Counted from the stretch's first letter, positions 1 through 8,923 are shown. The stretch: 26,056 nt of DNA from Paracoccaceae bacterium (GCA_027030435.1 JALVEX010000291.1:1-26056); one strand, 5' to 3'. Made by a program: numbers and translations. The notes: a model not told the origin generated them from the letters alone.

Positions 1-1353
1 ACACGCTACATCGGCGATCCCGGGCGGATCCGCCAGATTCTTACCAATCTGCTCGGCAATGCGGTGAAATTCACTGCCGAAGGCCATGTTCTGGTGCGGG
101 TCGTGGGGCTCGAGGTGGACGAGGGGCACGCGCGGCGCATTCACATCACCGTTGAGGATACCGGCATAGGCATCCCCGAAGACATGGTGGATCACATTTT
201 CGGCGAGTTCAACCAGGTGGAGGATGAGCGCAACCGCAGCTTCGACGGCACCGGGCTCGGCCTCGCGATCACCCGCCAGCTGGTTGAAAAGATGGGGGGC
301 GAGATCTGGGTCGAATCCGAGCCGGGGAAGGGCTCCTGCTTCGGATTGCATATCACGCTTCCGGTCGCCGAGGAAGGCGAAGTGCCAGAGCTGCGCCCGC
401 TTGCAAGGATGCAAAGGGCGCTCATTATCGATGCCGAGAAAACGGCGCAGGGCCTGCTTGCCCGCCAGCTCGAGGTGTTCGGGCTGGAGGTCGAGTGCCT
501 CAAATCCGGCGAGGCAGCCCTCAACCATGATCTCGGGGCCTTTGATGTGATCTTCGCCGATCAGACGCCGCCGGACATGGACGTTTCGGATCTGATTTCT
601 GCCTTGAAAGCGGCGGCGGGGGAAGCGCCGGTGGTGCTTCTCGCTTCCGATGCCAATCCCGATGGCGGTGTTGCGGATCTGGTGATCAGGAAGCCGGCTC
701 TGCCGCGCGAACTCTATACCGCCCTGCAGAGGCTTGAGGAAAAGCTGCCTGCGCCCGGCAACGGCGCCGCGGAAATGGCGGAGCCTCCGAGAGGCGAAAT
801 GCTGGGGATCGACGAAGAGCCCCCCAAAAATGACCTGGCAGCGGCGGATGAATTCCGCTTTTCGGATCAGATAAATGGACTGGATGGTGGCGAAGCGGGC
901 GGCAATCCGGCCCCGCGCCGAATGCGCGTGCTGGCGGCGGAGGACAACCGCACCAATCAGCTTGTTTTCTCCAAGATGGTCAAGGATCTGGAGATAGAGC
1001 TCCGCTTTGCCAACAATGGCCGCGAGGCGGTGGAGGCCTATAGGGAATTCGGGCCCGACATGATCTTCATGGATATTTCCATGCCCGAGATGGACGGCAA
1101 GGAGGCGACCCGTGCCATTCGTGAGATCGAGAAGGAAACCGGGGCGCATGTGCCGATCGTGGCGCTCACCGCTCATGCGATGGATGGCGATGGCGAGGAA
1201 ATCATGGCGGCAGGGCTCGATCATTATCTCACCAAGCCGCTGCGCAAGGCGGCAATCATCGGCAAGATAGAGGAATTGCGGCCCGAGGAGGCGCTTCCCG
1301 TTCTGCCCGAGGCTGAAAGGGAAGCCGGCGCTGCCTTGCCGGCGGCCGAGTGA
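1..1353 (+). CDS. Hybrid sensor histidine kinase, 3' part (ATPase plus two receiver domains)
   Basis: The reading frame is open from the first base, so the 5' end lies outside the window; 450 residues are visible. They begin inside the N-box of a histidine-kinase ATPase domain (GRIRQILTNLLGNAVKF). The G1 box (DTGIGIP, about residue 53), the FNQVE F-box and the G2 box (GTGLGLAI, about 83) follow. A first receiver-like domain spans about 138-251. It keeps the putative phospho-Asp (187) and Lys (231) but has only one Asp where the usual acidic pair sits, so it may be a poor phospho-acceptor. After an acidic linker comes a canonical receiver (about 308-431) with acidic pair 314/315, phospho-Asp 358 and Lys 412. 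No HPt domain follows. The phosphorelay partner is not visible, and any sensor or membrane part is upstream. The family is secure; the signal is unknown. Confidence 0.93.
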   Translation, partial: TRYIGDPGRIRQILTNLLGNAVKFTAEGHVLVRVVGLEVDEGHARRIHITVEDTGIGIPEDMVDHIFGEFNQVEDERNRSFDGTGLGLAITRQLVEKMGGEIWVESEPGKGSCFGLHITLPVAEEGEVPELRPLARMQRALIIDAEKTAQGLLARQLEVFGLEVECLKSGEAALNHDLGAFDVIFADQTPPDMDVSDLISALKAAAGEAPVVLLASDANPDGGVADLVIRKPALPRELYTALQRLEEKLPAPGNGAAEMAEPPRGEMLGIDEEPPKNDLAAADEFRFSDQINGLDGGEAGGNPAPRRMRVLAAEDNRTNQLVFSKMVKDLEIELRFANNGREAVEAYREFGPDMIFMDISMPEMDGKEATRAIREIEKETGAHVPIVALTAHAMDGDGEEIMAAGLDHYLTKPLRKAAIIGKIEELRPEEALPVLPEAEREAGAALPAAE

Positions 1354-1440
1354 GTTGCGGCCCTTTCCCGCCCATGCGATGAAGCGGGATGGAAAAGCCC
1401 GGCTATACGGCGCGGCACGGCTTTCGCCCCCGCGCATTGG

Positions 1441-1837
1441 GTGAGATCGCGCTGCGCTATCGCGCTGCACTGTCGTGATCCCGAGGGGATGGCCGCCTTC
1501 TACGAGGGAGCCATCGGGCTTGAACGAATGGAAGGGCGTCACAGTCCCGATATCATCTTTCTGCGGATCGGCCCAGGTTTTGGCGGGCACAGGGCGATCC
1601 TTGCGCTGTTCAGGGGGGGCGCCTGAAGGCGTTTCCACCTTGCATCACATCGCCCCTTCCCTGTCGTTTGGTGAGCAGGACGCGGTGATACGCTGGCATG
1701 AGGAGATCGGCCAGCCCTTCCGGGTGGAGCATTTCGGCTGGGTCGGCTGGCGCGGTATCTTCACCGAAGATCCCGAGGGCAATACGGTGGAGCTTGTGGC
1801 CTTCGATCCCCCGCTTCTGGATCAGCCTTCCGGGTAA
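1441..1837 (+). pseudogene. VOC (glyoxalase-fold) family protein, frameshifted at a G7 run
   Basis: The N-terminal half starts at a GTG (1441) and reads in frame 1 through DPEGMAAFYEGAIGLER, a typical first VOC beta-alpha module, then hits a stop at 1624-1626. The rest continues in frame 2 from about 1620: a His-His pair near LHHIAPSLSF, then DPEGNTVELVAFDP, the standard C-terminal metal-Glu strand of the fold. The frame change falls on seven consecutive G at 1613-1619. Removing one G gives an uninterrupted protein of about 131 residues, a normal single-domain VOC length. The family includes dioxygenases, glyoxalases and resistance proteins; no specific substrate can be assigned. Whether this is a real pseudogene, a phase-variable tract or a base-calling error cannot be told from one sequence. 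The last 16 bases overlap the convergent yaaA. Confidence 0.8.
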
Positions 1838-2598
1838 CCGCGCAGGAAAACCCAGCGATCGCCCTCGCTCATGTCGGGCTGAAAGCGATAGCCGCCGGTA
1901 TCGAATTCCTTCAGGCTTTCGGGATCCGTCAGGTGATTTTCAACCATGAAGCGCGCCATTGCTCCGCGCGCCTTCTTGGCAAAGAAGCTCACGATCTTCG
2001 CCTGCCCGCCGCGCTCTTCCATGAATACGGGCGTTATCACGCGCAGGCTCAGCGCATCGGGATCGACCGCGCTGAAATACTCCACCGAAGCGCAGTTCAC
2101 CAGGACATCCGTCCCGGCGGCCTGCGCATCAGCGTTGAGAGCCTCGGCGATGCGCGGCCCCCAGTATTCGTAAAGCGTGCGGCCACGTGGATTTTCAAGG
2201 CGGCTGCCCATTTCCAGCCGGTAGGCCTGAATGAGATCGCGCGGGCGGAGCAGACCGTAGAGCCCGGAGAGAATACGAAGATGCGTTTGAGCCCAATCCA
2301 GCGCGGGTTCGTCCAGCGTGCCGGCATCGAGGCCGGTATAGGTATCACCGGCGAATGCAAGGATGGCGGGTTTTTGCGCGTCCGGCGCGGGATCCTGGCT
2401 GAAAGCCGCAAACCGCCCGGCATTCAGGCGGGCGAGCTTCTCGCTGATGTTCATCAGCTTCATGAGATCACCGGGCGAAAGCCCGCGTGCAATTTCGGCC
2501 AGTTCCAATGCCTCGGATGCGAAGCGGGGCTGCGTCGCACCCGGTGTTGAAACCGGCGTCATGTCAAGCCTCTTGGCCGGAGAAACCACAACGAGCAT
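1822..2598 (-). CDS. yaaA: Peroxide stress protein YaaA (DUF328/UPF0246)
   Basis: The 258-residue protein matches the family's usual length. It opens with MLVVVSPAKRLDM, the YaaA signature (SPAK-x-LD). Other family blocks are TYTGLDAGTL, ILSGLYGLLRPRDLIQAYRLEMG, NCASVEYFSAV and the C-terminal GYRF...DRWVFLR. In E. coli YaaA limits free iron and oxidative DNA damage during peroxide stress, and structural work links the fold to DNA binding; it is cytoplasmic. Here it is the last gene of a leftward set, 30 bases after recQ. That pairing fits a DNA-damage context, though the pairing itself is inference. Its 3' end overlaps the convergent VOC gene by 16 bases. Confidence 0.95.
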   Translation of the reverse strand: MLVVVSPAKRLDMTPVSTPGATQPRFASEALELAEIARGLSPGDLMKLMNISEKLARLNAGRFAAFSQDPAPDAQKPAILAFAGDTYTGLDAGTLDEPALDWAQTHLRILSGLYGLLRPRDLIQAYRLEMGSRLENPRGRTLYEYWGPRIAEALNADAQAAGTDVLVNCASVEYFSAVDPDALSLRVITPVFMEERGGQAKIVSFFAKKARGAMARFMVENHLTDPESLKEFDTGGYRFQPDMSEGDRWVFLRGYPEG

Positions 2599-2628
2599 CC
2601 TTGCCCTCCCTGATTGCGCGCCGCGAGC

Positions 2629-4671
2629 CTAATCGAACGCGCGCAGGATTTCCATGAAGGCGGCGCCGAACCTCTCGGCACGGCGCTCGCCGAGAATGCG
2701 CAGCATTGCAGCCTCATCGCGCGGGCGCGCCTCCGCAATCTTTGCAAGCAGCGAGGCGGGGCAGCTCATCGGCTTTTGCAGCCCGTCTGCTCCCCGCACC
2801 AACTGAAGCTGCACTTCGGCCAGGCGATCATAAAGGCTGCCTGCTCCGCGCCCGGCAAGCCTTCGCCGCGCCGGGTGCTGTTCGGGCGGGGCCGCGCCGT
2901 TGATCACCTCGAGGAAATCCGCCCCGTAGCTTTCCAGCTTCTTCGCGCCAACGCCGGTGATCTTCATCATCTCGTCGGGCGTTGCGGGGCGGGCCTCGGC
3001 CATTTCGATCAGGGTGCGATCGTTGAAGATCATGTAGGCGGGCAGGCCGGCCCTTTCCGCCAGGGCGCGGCGCTTTGCCTTCAGCGCCGAAAGGAGGGGC
3101 GCATCTTCCTCGCTCACGAGCGCCTTGGCGGCGGGGCGGCGCTGGGCGGCTTTCCTGAGCGCGTCCTTGCGCAGCGTGATTTCCGATTCGCCACGCAGGA
3201 TCGGGCGGGCGGCTTCTGTCATCCTGAGCGCGCCGTGGCGTTCGGGATCGGGGCGGATGAGATCATGACCCATCATCTGGCGGAAGATGGCCTGCCATTC
3301 CGCGCGGCCGTGTTCCTTTCCCACGCCGAAGGTGGGCAGGCGATCGTGGCCGCGGGCGCGCACCTTTTCCGTCTCGTTGCCGGTGAGGATATCGATCAGG
3401 TGCCCGGCGCCGAAATGCTCGCCCGTGCGCAGGATCGCCGAAAGCGCCTTGCGCACGGCCGTCGTGCCGTCAAACACCTCTGGAGGGCGCTCGCAATTGT
3501 CGCAGTTGCCGCAAGGGCCGCTTTCCTCCCCGAAATAGCGCAGGAGCACCTGACGGCGGCAGGATTGCGCTTCGGCAAGGCCGAGGAGGGCATTGAGGCG
3601 CGCGTGATCGGCGGCGCGGCGTTCGGGCGGCGCGAGGCTTTCATCGATCTGGGCGCGGCGCAGGCGGATATCGTCGGCACCGAAAAGCGTGAGCGTTTCG
3701 GCCGGTGCGCCATCGCGGCCCGCGCGGCCGATCTCCTGATAATAGGCCTCGATCGATTTCGGCAGATCGGCATGGGCCACCCAGCGGATATCGGGCTTGT
3801 CCACCCCCATGCCGAAGGCCACGGTGGCGACAACGATCAGGCCGTCTTCCTGCTGAAAGCGCGCTTCCACGGCGCGGCGCTGATCGGCCTCCATGCCGCC
3901 ATGATAGGCGCAGGCCGGATGGCCTTCTTCGGTGAGAGCGCGGGCGAGCGTTTCCGTCTTCGCGCGGGTGGCACAATAGACGATCCCCGCCCGCCCCCGG
4001 CGCGTACCGGCAAATGCCAGGATCTGGCGGCGGGGGCCGTTCTTCGCCTCGAAGGCGAGGTGGATGTTTGGGCGGTCGAATCCCTGAATGAAGATTTCCG
4101 GCTCGCGGCCATCGAAGAGGCGGGCGATGATCTCGGCCCGGGTTTCTGCATCGGCTGTTGCCGTGAAGGCGGCGAGGGGCACATCGAGCGCGCGGCGCAG
4201 ATCACCGATGCGCAGGTAATCGGGGCGGAAATCATGGCCCCATTGGGAAACGCAATGGGCCTCATCCACCGCGATCAGGCTTATGGCGGCGCGCCGCAGC
4301 ATGTCGCGCGCAGCTGCCGAGGCGAGCCGCTCGGGGGCGAGATAGAGAAGCTTCAGCCGGCCTTCGTGCAGGGCCTTGAAAACCGCCTCGCTCTCCGCCT
4401 CGCTGTTGTGCGAGGTGAGCGCACCGGCTTCCACTCCGGCTTCACGCAGCGCCCGCACCTGATCGCGCATCAGCGCAATCAGGGGAGAGATCACCAGCGT
4501 GACGCCATCACGCAACAGCGCCGGCAGCTGATAGCAGAGCGATTTGCCCCCGCCCGTGGGCATGATCGCCAGCACATCGCGCCCCTTCGCCACAGCCTCC
4601 ACGATCTCGCGCTGGCCCGGACGAAAGGCATTGAAGCCGAAAATTTCCGCAAGATGGGTTTCGGCGTTCAT
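2629..4671 (-). CDS. recQ: ATP-dependent DNA helicase RecQ with a second HRDC-like domain
   Basis: This 680-residue 3'-5' DNA helicase acts in recombination and repair of stalled forks. The Walker A motif PTGGGKS is at residues 38-44, the DEAH box at 136-139, and the RecQ arginine-finger region QEIGRAGRDG at about 312-321. The zinc site uses Cys371, 387, 390 and 393 (the last three as CGNCDNC). The RQC winged helix follows at about 400-500. An HRDC domain lies at about 523-592 and contains MIFNDRTL and ITGVGAKKLE. A further stretch, about 611-678, repeats the HRDC pattern (YDRLAEVQ..., SLLAKIAEARP, RAERFGAAF). E. coli RecQ, at roughly 610 residues, has one HRDC. The start ATG lies 12 bases downstream of yggT and the genes are probably cotranscribed. 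Confidence 0.97.
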   Translation of the reverse strand: MNAETHLAEIFGFNAFRPGQREIVEAVAKGRDVLAIMPTGGGKSLCYQLPALLRDGVTLVISPLIALMRDQVRALREAGVEAGALTSHNSEAESEAVFKALHEGRLKLLYLAPERLASAAARDMLRRAAISLIAVDEAHCVSQWGHDFRPDYLRIGDLRRALDVPLAAFTATADAETRAEIIARLFDGREPEIFIQGFDRPNIHLAFEAKNGPRRQILAFAGTRRGRAGIVYCATRAKTETLARALTEEGHPACAYHGGMEADQRRAVEARFQQEDGLIVVATVAFGMGVDKPDIRWVAHADLPKSIEAYYQEIGRAGRDGAPAETLTLFGADDIRLRRAQIDESLAPPERRAADHARLNALLGLAEAQSCRRQVLLRYFGEESGPCGNCDNCERPPEVFDGTTAVRKALSAILRTGEHFGAGHLIDILTGNETEKVRARGHDRLPTFGVGKEHGRAEWQAIFRQMMGHDLIRPDPERHGALRMTEAARPILRGESEITLRKDALRKAAQRRPAAKALVSEEDAPLLSALKAKRRALAERAGLPAYMIFNDRTLIEMAEARPATPDEMMKITGVGAKKLESYGADFLEVINGAAPPEQHPARRRLAGRGAGSLYDRLAEVQLQLVRGADGLQKPMSCPASLLAKIAEARPRDEAAMLRILGERRAERFGAAFMEILRAFD

Positions 4672-4683
4672 GGCGCGGGCCTG

Positions 4684-4974
4684 CTAGCGATAGAAGAAAC
4701 CCATGTTGTTGATCAGGATCGTCTTGATGATGATCAGGATGATGAAAGCCACGAGCGGCGCGAAATCGATCCCGCCGGTGGGCGGCAGGATGCGGCGGAT
4801 CGGGCGATAGATCGGCTCGAGGAGCCTGTTCAGCGCATACCAGATCTGGGCCACCAGCGGCTGGCGCAGATTGAGCACCTCGAAGCTGATCAGCCAGCTC
4901 ATGATGATGTGCACGATCATGATGAACCACAGGAGATTGAGCAGCATCATGATGATTTCGAAAAGCGATTGCAT
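4684..4974 (-). CDS. yggT: YggT family membrane protein
   Basis: A 96-residue integral membrane protein of the YggT family (PF02325). The start at MQSLFEIIMM is preceded by a GGAGACC-type ribosome binding site; longer upstream extensions of the frame are not hydrophobic and look spurious. It has two membrane segments, about residues 8-30 and 71-90, flanking the family signature LLEPIYRPIRRILP. The protein sits in the cytoplasmic membrane. Relatives have been linked to osmotic tolerance, and to cell-division or photosystem assembly in organelles; the bacterial function is not settled. It is the first gene of the leftward yggT-recQ-yaaA set and is divergent from the thioesterase gene. Confidence 0.93.
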   Translation of the reverse strand: MQSLFEIIMMLLNLLWFIMIVHIIMSWLISFEVLNLRQPLVAQIWYALNRLLEPIYRPIRRILPPTGGIDFAPLVAFIILIIIKTILINNMGFFYR

Positions 4975-5124
4975 GTGGTGGTCTCCGGTGGCTGCCTTGC
5001 GTCTGCCAAGAGGTAATGGGGCGAAGGCCGATGTGCAAGCGTTTCGCCGCACCGGGTTCCGTAACGTCCGGCTTGACCTTGGCGTGCTTGCTGCCAATCC
5101 TGCCGCCACGGCAGGGAGGGCGCG

Positions 5125-5655
5125 ATGTATCCATTTTTCAGGATGGCGAAAGAGCTTTGGGTGCACCGCAAGGATCCGCCCCTCGCCATTGGGGAGGCGC
5201 ATGTTTCCCATCACATCTGCTGGCCCTGGGATCTCGATCCGTGGCGGGAGCTCAACAACGGCCGCACGCTCACCCTCTATGATCTCGGCCGCATACCGAT
5301 GGCCCGGCGCCTCGGGCTTGTATCCGCGCTGCGCCGGAATGGCTGGGGGCTGACGGTGGCGGGCGTTTCGGTGCGCTATCGGGCCCGGGTTCGGGCCATG
5401 CAGCGCTTCGAGATGCGTTCGCGCGCCATCGGCTGGGATGAGCGCTTCCTCTATCTGGAACAGGGCATATGGCTTGGGGAGAAATGCGCCAATCACATGC
5501 TTCTGCGCGCCGCCGCAACCGGGCCGGAAGGCATCGTGCCTCCTGCAAGGGTTGCGGCCGCCATGGGCTTGGAGGCGAAAAGCCCGCCCTTGCCCGAATG
5601 GGTCCGCAACTGGATCGAAGCGGAGGCAACGCGGCCCTGGCCGCCCCTGAAATAG
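5125..5655 (+). CDS. Acyl-CoA thioesterase-like protein (hotdog fold, THEM6-like)
   Basis: A 176-residue protein with the single hotdog-domain layout: WPWDLDPWRELNNGRTLTLYDLGR, then WGLTVAGVSVRYR and RFEMRSRAIGWDERFLYLEQGIW. This corresponds to the 4HBT/THEM6-like thioesterase group, where the Asp and the LNNGR segment replace the classical YxHxDxxGHVNN motif. These enzymes are expected to hydrolyse acyl-CoA or acyl-ACP thioesters in the cytoplasm; the substrate is unknown. The ATG follows a strong GGGAGGG ribosome binding site. The gene stands alone, divergent from yggT and 82 bases ahead of the transporter gene. Confidence 0.8.
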   Translation: MYPFFRMAKELWVHRKDPPLAIGEAHVSHHICWPWDLDPWRELNNGRTLTLYDLGRIPMARRLGLVSALRRNGWGLTVAGVSVRYRARVRAMQRFEMRSRAIGWDERFLYLEQGIWLGEKCANHMLLRAAATGPEGIVPPARVAAAMGLEAKSPPLPEWVRNWIEAEATRPWPPLK

Positions 5656-5737
5656 GGCAGACATTCGCAACCTTGGCTTGCATGGCCGGCGAATTGCCTG
5701 CCATAACGGCACCAGGGAACAGGGACGGAGTAACGAG

Positions 5738-7123
5738 ATGGCAGAGATTTCGCCGCGTAAGCGCATCTTGGGATGGTATTTCTTCGATTGGGCCAACCAG
5801 CCCTTCTATACCCTGATCCTCACCTTCGTATTCGGCCCCTATTTCGCCTCCGTGGCCACGCAGTATTTCGTGGGCACAGGCCTTGTGCAGGAGGTGGCCG
5901 ATGCACGCGCGCAAAGCGTGTGGTCGCTCGGGCAGACGGCAACCGGGCTCTTCATCGCCTTCACCGCGCCGATCCTCGGCGCTTTTGCCGATAACACCGG
6001 CCGCCGCATCCCCTGGATCATGGCCTTTTCGGTGCTCTATGTTGCCGGCACCTGGGCGCTGTGGTGGACAATGCCCGATGGCTCCACCCTCTGGCTTTCC
6101 CTCATCGCCTTCGGCATCGCCATGCTGGGGGCGGAATATTCCCTGATCTTCGTGAGCGCCATGCTCCCCGGCCTCGGGGATGACAAGGAAGTGGGCCATA
6201 TTTCAGGCTCTGGAATGGCGCTTGGCTATCTCGGGGGGGTGATCTCGCTCTTCATCATGCTTCTGTTTTTTGTCGAACAGGAGAATGGCAAGACCCTGAT
6301 CGGCCTTGATCCGGGCTTCGGCCTTCTTGATCCCACAATGCGGGAGGGCACGCGCTTCGTGGGGCCGTTCGCGGCGATCTGGTATATCGTGTTCATGATC
6401 CCCTTCTTCATGTGGGTGAAGGACGAGCGCAGCAAGAATCCGGGCAATACGCGCGCCGCGCTTGCGGAGCTCATGCGCTCGATCAGGTCCATCGCCCGGC
6501 GCAGGAGCCTCGCCGCCTATCTGGCCTCATCCATGCTTTACCGCGATGCGCTTAACGCGCTTTATGCCTTCGGGGGCGTATATGCGACCCTGGTTCTGAA
6601 CTGGTCGATCACCAATATCGGCGTGTTCGGCATCATCGGCGCCGTCAGTGCCGCGATTTTCACATGGTTCGGCGGGCTGGCCGACAGGGCCTTCGGCCCC
6701 AAGCCCGTGATTCGCTTCAACATCATCGTGCTGGCGGTGGTGACGGCGGTGATCGTGGGGATGTCGCGCAAATCCTTCTTCGGAATTCCGCTCGCTGAAG
6801 GCTCATTGCTGCCCGATATCGTATTCTACATCCTCGGCGCCACCATCGGCGCGGCCGGCGGTGCGCTGCAATCGGCTTCGCGCTCGATGATGGTGCGCCA
6901 TGCCCATCCCGAGCGCCCCACCGAGGCTTTCGGCCTTTATGCGCTTTCGGGCAAGGCCACCGCATTTCTGGCCCCGGCCATGATCGGCCTCGTGACCTAT
7001 TTCAGCAACAGCCCGCGGATCGGGGTTTCGCCGCTGATCGGGCTGTTCATCCTGGCCCTTTTCCTGTTACGCTGGGTAAAGGCGGAAGGAGACAGAAACG
7101 AATGGGCCGGGCAGGCTTCCTGA
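5738..7123 (+). CDS. MFS transporter, UMF1 (Atg22-like) family
   Basis: A 461-residue polytopic membrane protein. The chosen ATG follows GGACGGAG by a normal spacing; the earlier in-frame candidate at 5678 has no good binding site. The first segment, GWYFFDWANQPFYTLILTFVFGPYF, is the hallmark of the UMF1 group related to the yeast vacuolar Atg22 amino-acid effluxer. About 12 membrane segments can be traced, with the MFS loop motif ADNTGRRIPW between segments 2 and 3 and a related GGLADRAFGPKPV in the second half. The substrate is unknown; amino-acid export is suggested only by Atg22. The gene overlaps mepA by 22 bases, so translation is probably coupled. Confidence 0.88.
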   Translation: MAEISPRKRILGWYFFDWANQPFYTLILTFVFGPYFASVATQYFVGTGLVQEVADARAQSVWSLGQTATGLFIAFTAPILGAFADNTGRRIPWIMAFSVLYVAGTWALWWTMPDGSTLWLSLIAFGIAMLGAEYSLIFVSAMLPGLGDDKEVGHISGSGMALGYLGGVISLFIMLLFFVEQENGKTLIGLDPGFGLLDPTMREGTRFVGPFAAIWYIVFMIPFFMWVKDERSKNPGNTRAALAELMRSIRSIARRRSLAAYLASSMLYRDALNALYAFGGVYATLVLNWSITNIGVFGIIGAVSAAIFTWFGGLADRAFGPKPVIRFNIIVLAVVTAVIVGMSRKSFFGIPLAEGSLLPDIVFYILGATIGAAGGALQSASRSMMVRHAHPERPTEAFGLYALSGKATAFLAPAMIGLVTYFSNSPRIGVSPLIGLFILALFLLRWVKAEGDRNEWAGQAS

Positions 7124-7962
7124 TAGCGATACTCGCCATTTCCCTCGCCGGAGCTCTGAAGGCAGAGACGCCGGCAAAGAAATATTTCGGCGCCGCCAAG
7201 GGCCCCGCGCATATGCGCCCTGCGCCATATGGCAGCTATGCCAGGGGGTGCCTTGCCGGCGCGGTGCGGCTGCCCGAGAGCGGGCCCACATGGCAGGCCA
7301 TGCGCCTTTCGCGCAATCGCAACTGGGCGCATCCCGAGATGGTGGATTTCGTCAGAGACCTGAGCCGCAAGGCGCGCGCGCTCGGCGCGGCGGGGCTCTA
7401 TATCGGCGACATGTCGCAGCCCAGGGGCGGGCCGATGAAAAGCGGGCACCGCTCGCACCAGATCGGGCTTGATGCGGATATCTGGCTGATGCCGGCCATG
7501 CGGCTCGATCTCAGCCGCGCCGAGCGCGAGAAGCTCTCGGCCGTTTCCATGCGCCGGATGAAAGGGGCTTTCGTGAATGCGCGCTGGGGCCGCTTCCAGC
7601 ATGAAATCCTGAAAGCCGCAGCACAGGATCCCCGCGTGGCCCGCATTTTCATCTTTCCCGGCGCGAAGGTGCAGATGTGCAAGGATGAGAGGGGCGATCG
7701 GCGCTGGCTGCGCAAGATTCGCCCCTGGTGGGGGCACCACTATCATTTCCATGTGCGCCTGAAATGCCCGAAAGGCGCGCGCGCCTGCAAGGATCAGGCT
7801 CCCCCGCCGCCGGGCGACGGCTGCGATGCGGCTCAGAAATGGGTGGATGACATCCTCAACCCCCCACCCCCCGATCCGAATGCCCCGCCGCCCAAGCCCC
7901 GGCGCGAACTCACGCTCGACGATCTTCCGCGCCAATGCAGCCGCGTGCTGAAATCGCGCTGA
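7102..7962 (+). CDS. mepA: Penicillin-insensitive murein endopeptidase MepA
   Basis: This zinc metallopeptidase (peptidase family M74, LAS fold) cuts the D-alanyl-meso-diaminopimelate cross-link in the periplasm. The 286-residue protein has a signal peptide at about 1-21 (hydrophobic FLIAILAISLAGA, cleavage near ALKA-ET). The zinc motif is SGHRSHQIGLDADIW, with His119 and Asp126 in the H-x6-D spacing; the second site is WWGHHYHFHV with His215 and His217. Cysteines 50, 193, 222 and 232 could form disulfides. The C-terminal 50 residues are proline-rich (PPPP runs), probably an extended tail. The start overlaps the transporter gene and the end overlaps the next gene by 28 bases, indicating one operon. 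Confidence 0.95.
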   Translation: MGRAGFLIAILAISLAGALKAETPAKKYFGAAKGPAHMRPAPYGSYARGCLAGAVRLPESGPTWQAMRLSRNRNWAHPEMVDFVRDLSRKARALGAAGLYIGDMSQPRGGPMKSGHRSHQIGLDADIWLMPAMRLDLSRAEREKLSAVSMRRMKGAFVNARWGRFQHEILKAAAQDPRVARIFIFPGAKVQMCKDERGDRRWLRKIRPWWGHHYHFHVRLKCPKGARACKDQAPPPPGDGCDAAQKWVDDILNPPPPDPNAPPPKPRRELTLDDLPRQCSRVLKSR

Positions 7963-8846
7963 CGCGAGCGCTCGCCGGCCTGGCCGCCATCTGGCTGGCC
8001 TCCGTGCCGGTATCCGCGCAAAAGCTCACCGCAGCGCAAATGGTCGGTCAGATCGTGCTGCATATGCCTGATAAGGCATTCGGCGGATTTTCCGGCTTCG
8101 AGATTTCGCCCGATGGCCGCCGCTTCCATGCCGTGACCGATCACGCCCATCTGCTCACCGGCCGCCTTGAACGGGATGGGAAAGGCCGGATCAGAGGCAT
8201 TGCGCCGGAGGGGTTTGTCCCGCTGAAGGATCCGAAGGGACGCCCGATCGCGAAAGGGCGGGAAAGGGATGCCGAAGGCTTGGCCGTTGGCAAGGATGGG
8301 ACGATCCTCGTTTCCTTCGAAGGAGCCAGCCGTATCTGGGCCTATTGCAGCCCCGCCTGCCGGGCGCGCTGGGTTCCGGCCTACCGCCGCTTCATCGGGC
8401 TCGCGGGTAACGCGGGGCTTGAGGCGCTTGCCATCGGCCCGGATGGCAGCCTCTACACACTCGCCGAAGCCCCGGATACCCGCAGCGGGGATCATTCCGT
8501 TTACCGTTTCAGGGATGGGGGCTGGTCCGTCCCCTTTGCGATTCCGGGGCGGGGCAATTTCAGGCCGGTTGGTGCCGATTTCGGGCCCGATGGCCTTCTC
8601 TACATATTGGAGCGATACAATATCGGCGCGCTGGCCTTCGCGAGCCGGGTGCGCCGCTTTAAAGTATCTGATGACAAGATCACCGATGAGGCAATCATTC
8701 TCGAAACCCCGATCGGCGCCCATGACAATCTCGAAGGTCTTTCCGTCTGGCGCGATTCGGGCGGGCACATTCGCCTCACCATGATCTCGGACGACAATTT
8801 CAGCCATCAGCAACGCACCGAAATCGTTGAATTCCGCTTGCCCTGA
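7935..8846 (+). CDS. Exported esterase-like activity of phytase family protein
   Basis: A 303-residue protein with a signal peptide at about 1-29 (ALAGLAAIWLASVPVSA-QKL). The mature part shows blade-like repeats expected of a beta-propeller: FSGFEISPDGRRFHAVTDH, RDAEGLAVGKDGTILVSFE, GLEALAIGPDGSLYTLAE, PVGADFGPDGLLYILER and NLEGLSVW. This pattern matches the phytase-like esterase family (PF13449), whose true substrate is mostly undefined. It is likely periplasmic. It is the third member of the overlapping transporter-mepA operon; a link with cell-wall turnover is only a guess from context. A TGA at 8844 ends the operon. Confidence 0.87.
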   Translation: MQPRAEIALTRALAGLAAIWLASVPVSAQKLTAAQMVGQIVLHMPDKAFGGFSGFEISPDGRRFHAVTDHAHLLTGRLERDGKGRIRGIAPEGFVPLKDPKGRPIAKGRERDAEGLAVGKDGTILVSFEGASRIWAYCSPACRARWVPAYRRFIGLAGNAGLEALAIGPDGSLYTLAEAPDTRSGDHSVYRFRDGGWSVPFAIPGRGNFRPVGADFGPDGLLYILERYNIGALAFASRVRRFKVSDDKITDEAIILETPIGAHDNLEGLSVWRDSGGHIRLTMISDDNFSHQQRTEIVEFRLP

Positions 8847-8923
8847 ACCCATCTCGCCGCTATCAGGGCGCGTCGCGCCAGTGCGGCCAAGTCTCCGCAA
8901 CCTTGTCAAAACGGATCAGATAC

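Noticed and set aside
2614..5016. Long 800-codon open frame opposite recQ
   Set aside because: It is the antisense shadow of recQ and yggT, caused by high GC. It has no family motifs and an Arg/His/Gly-rich composition, while the opposite strand encodes complete RecQ motifs.
8847..8923. preQ1 riboswitch ahead of the YhhQ-type transporter
   Set aside because: The 77 bases show no preQ1 aptamer stem or A-rich tail that I can recognise.
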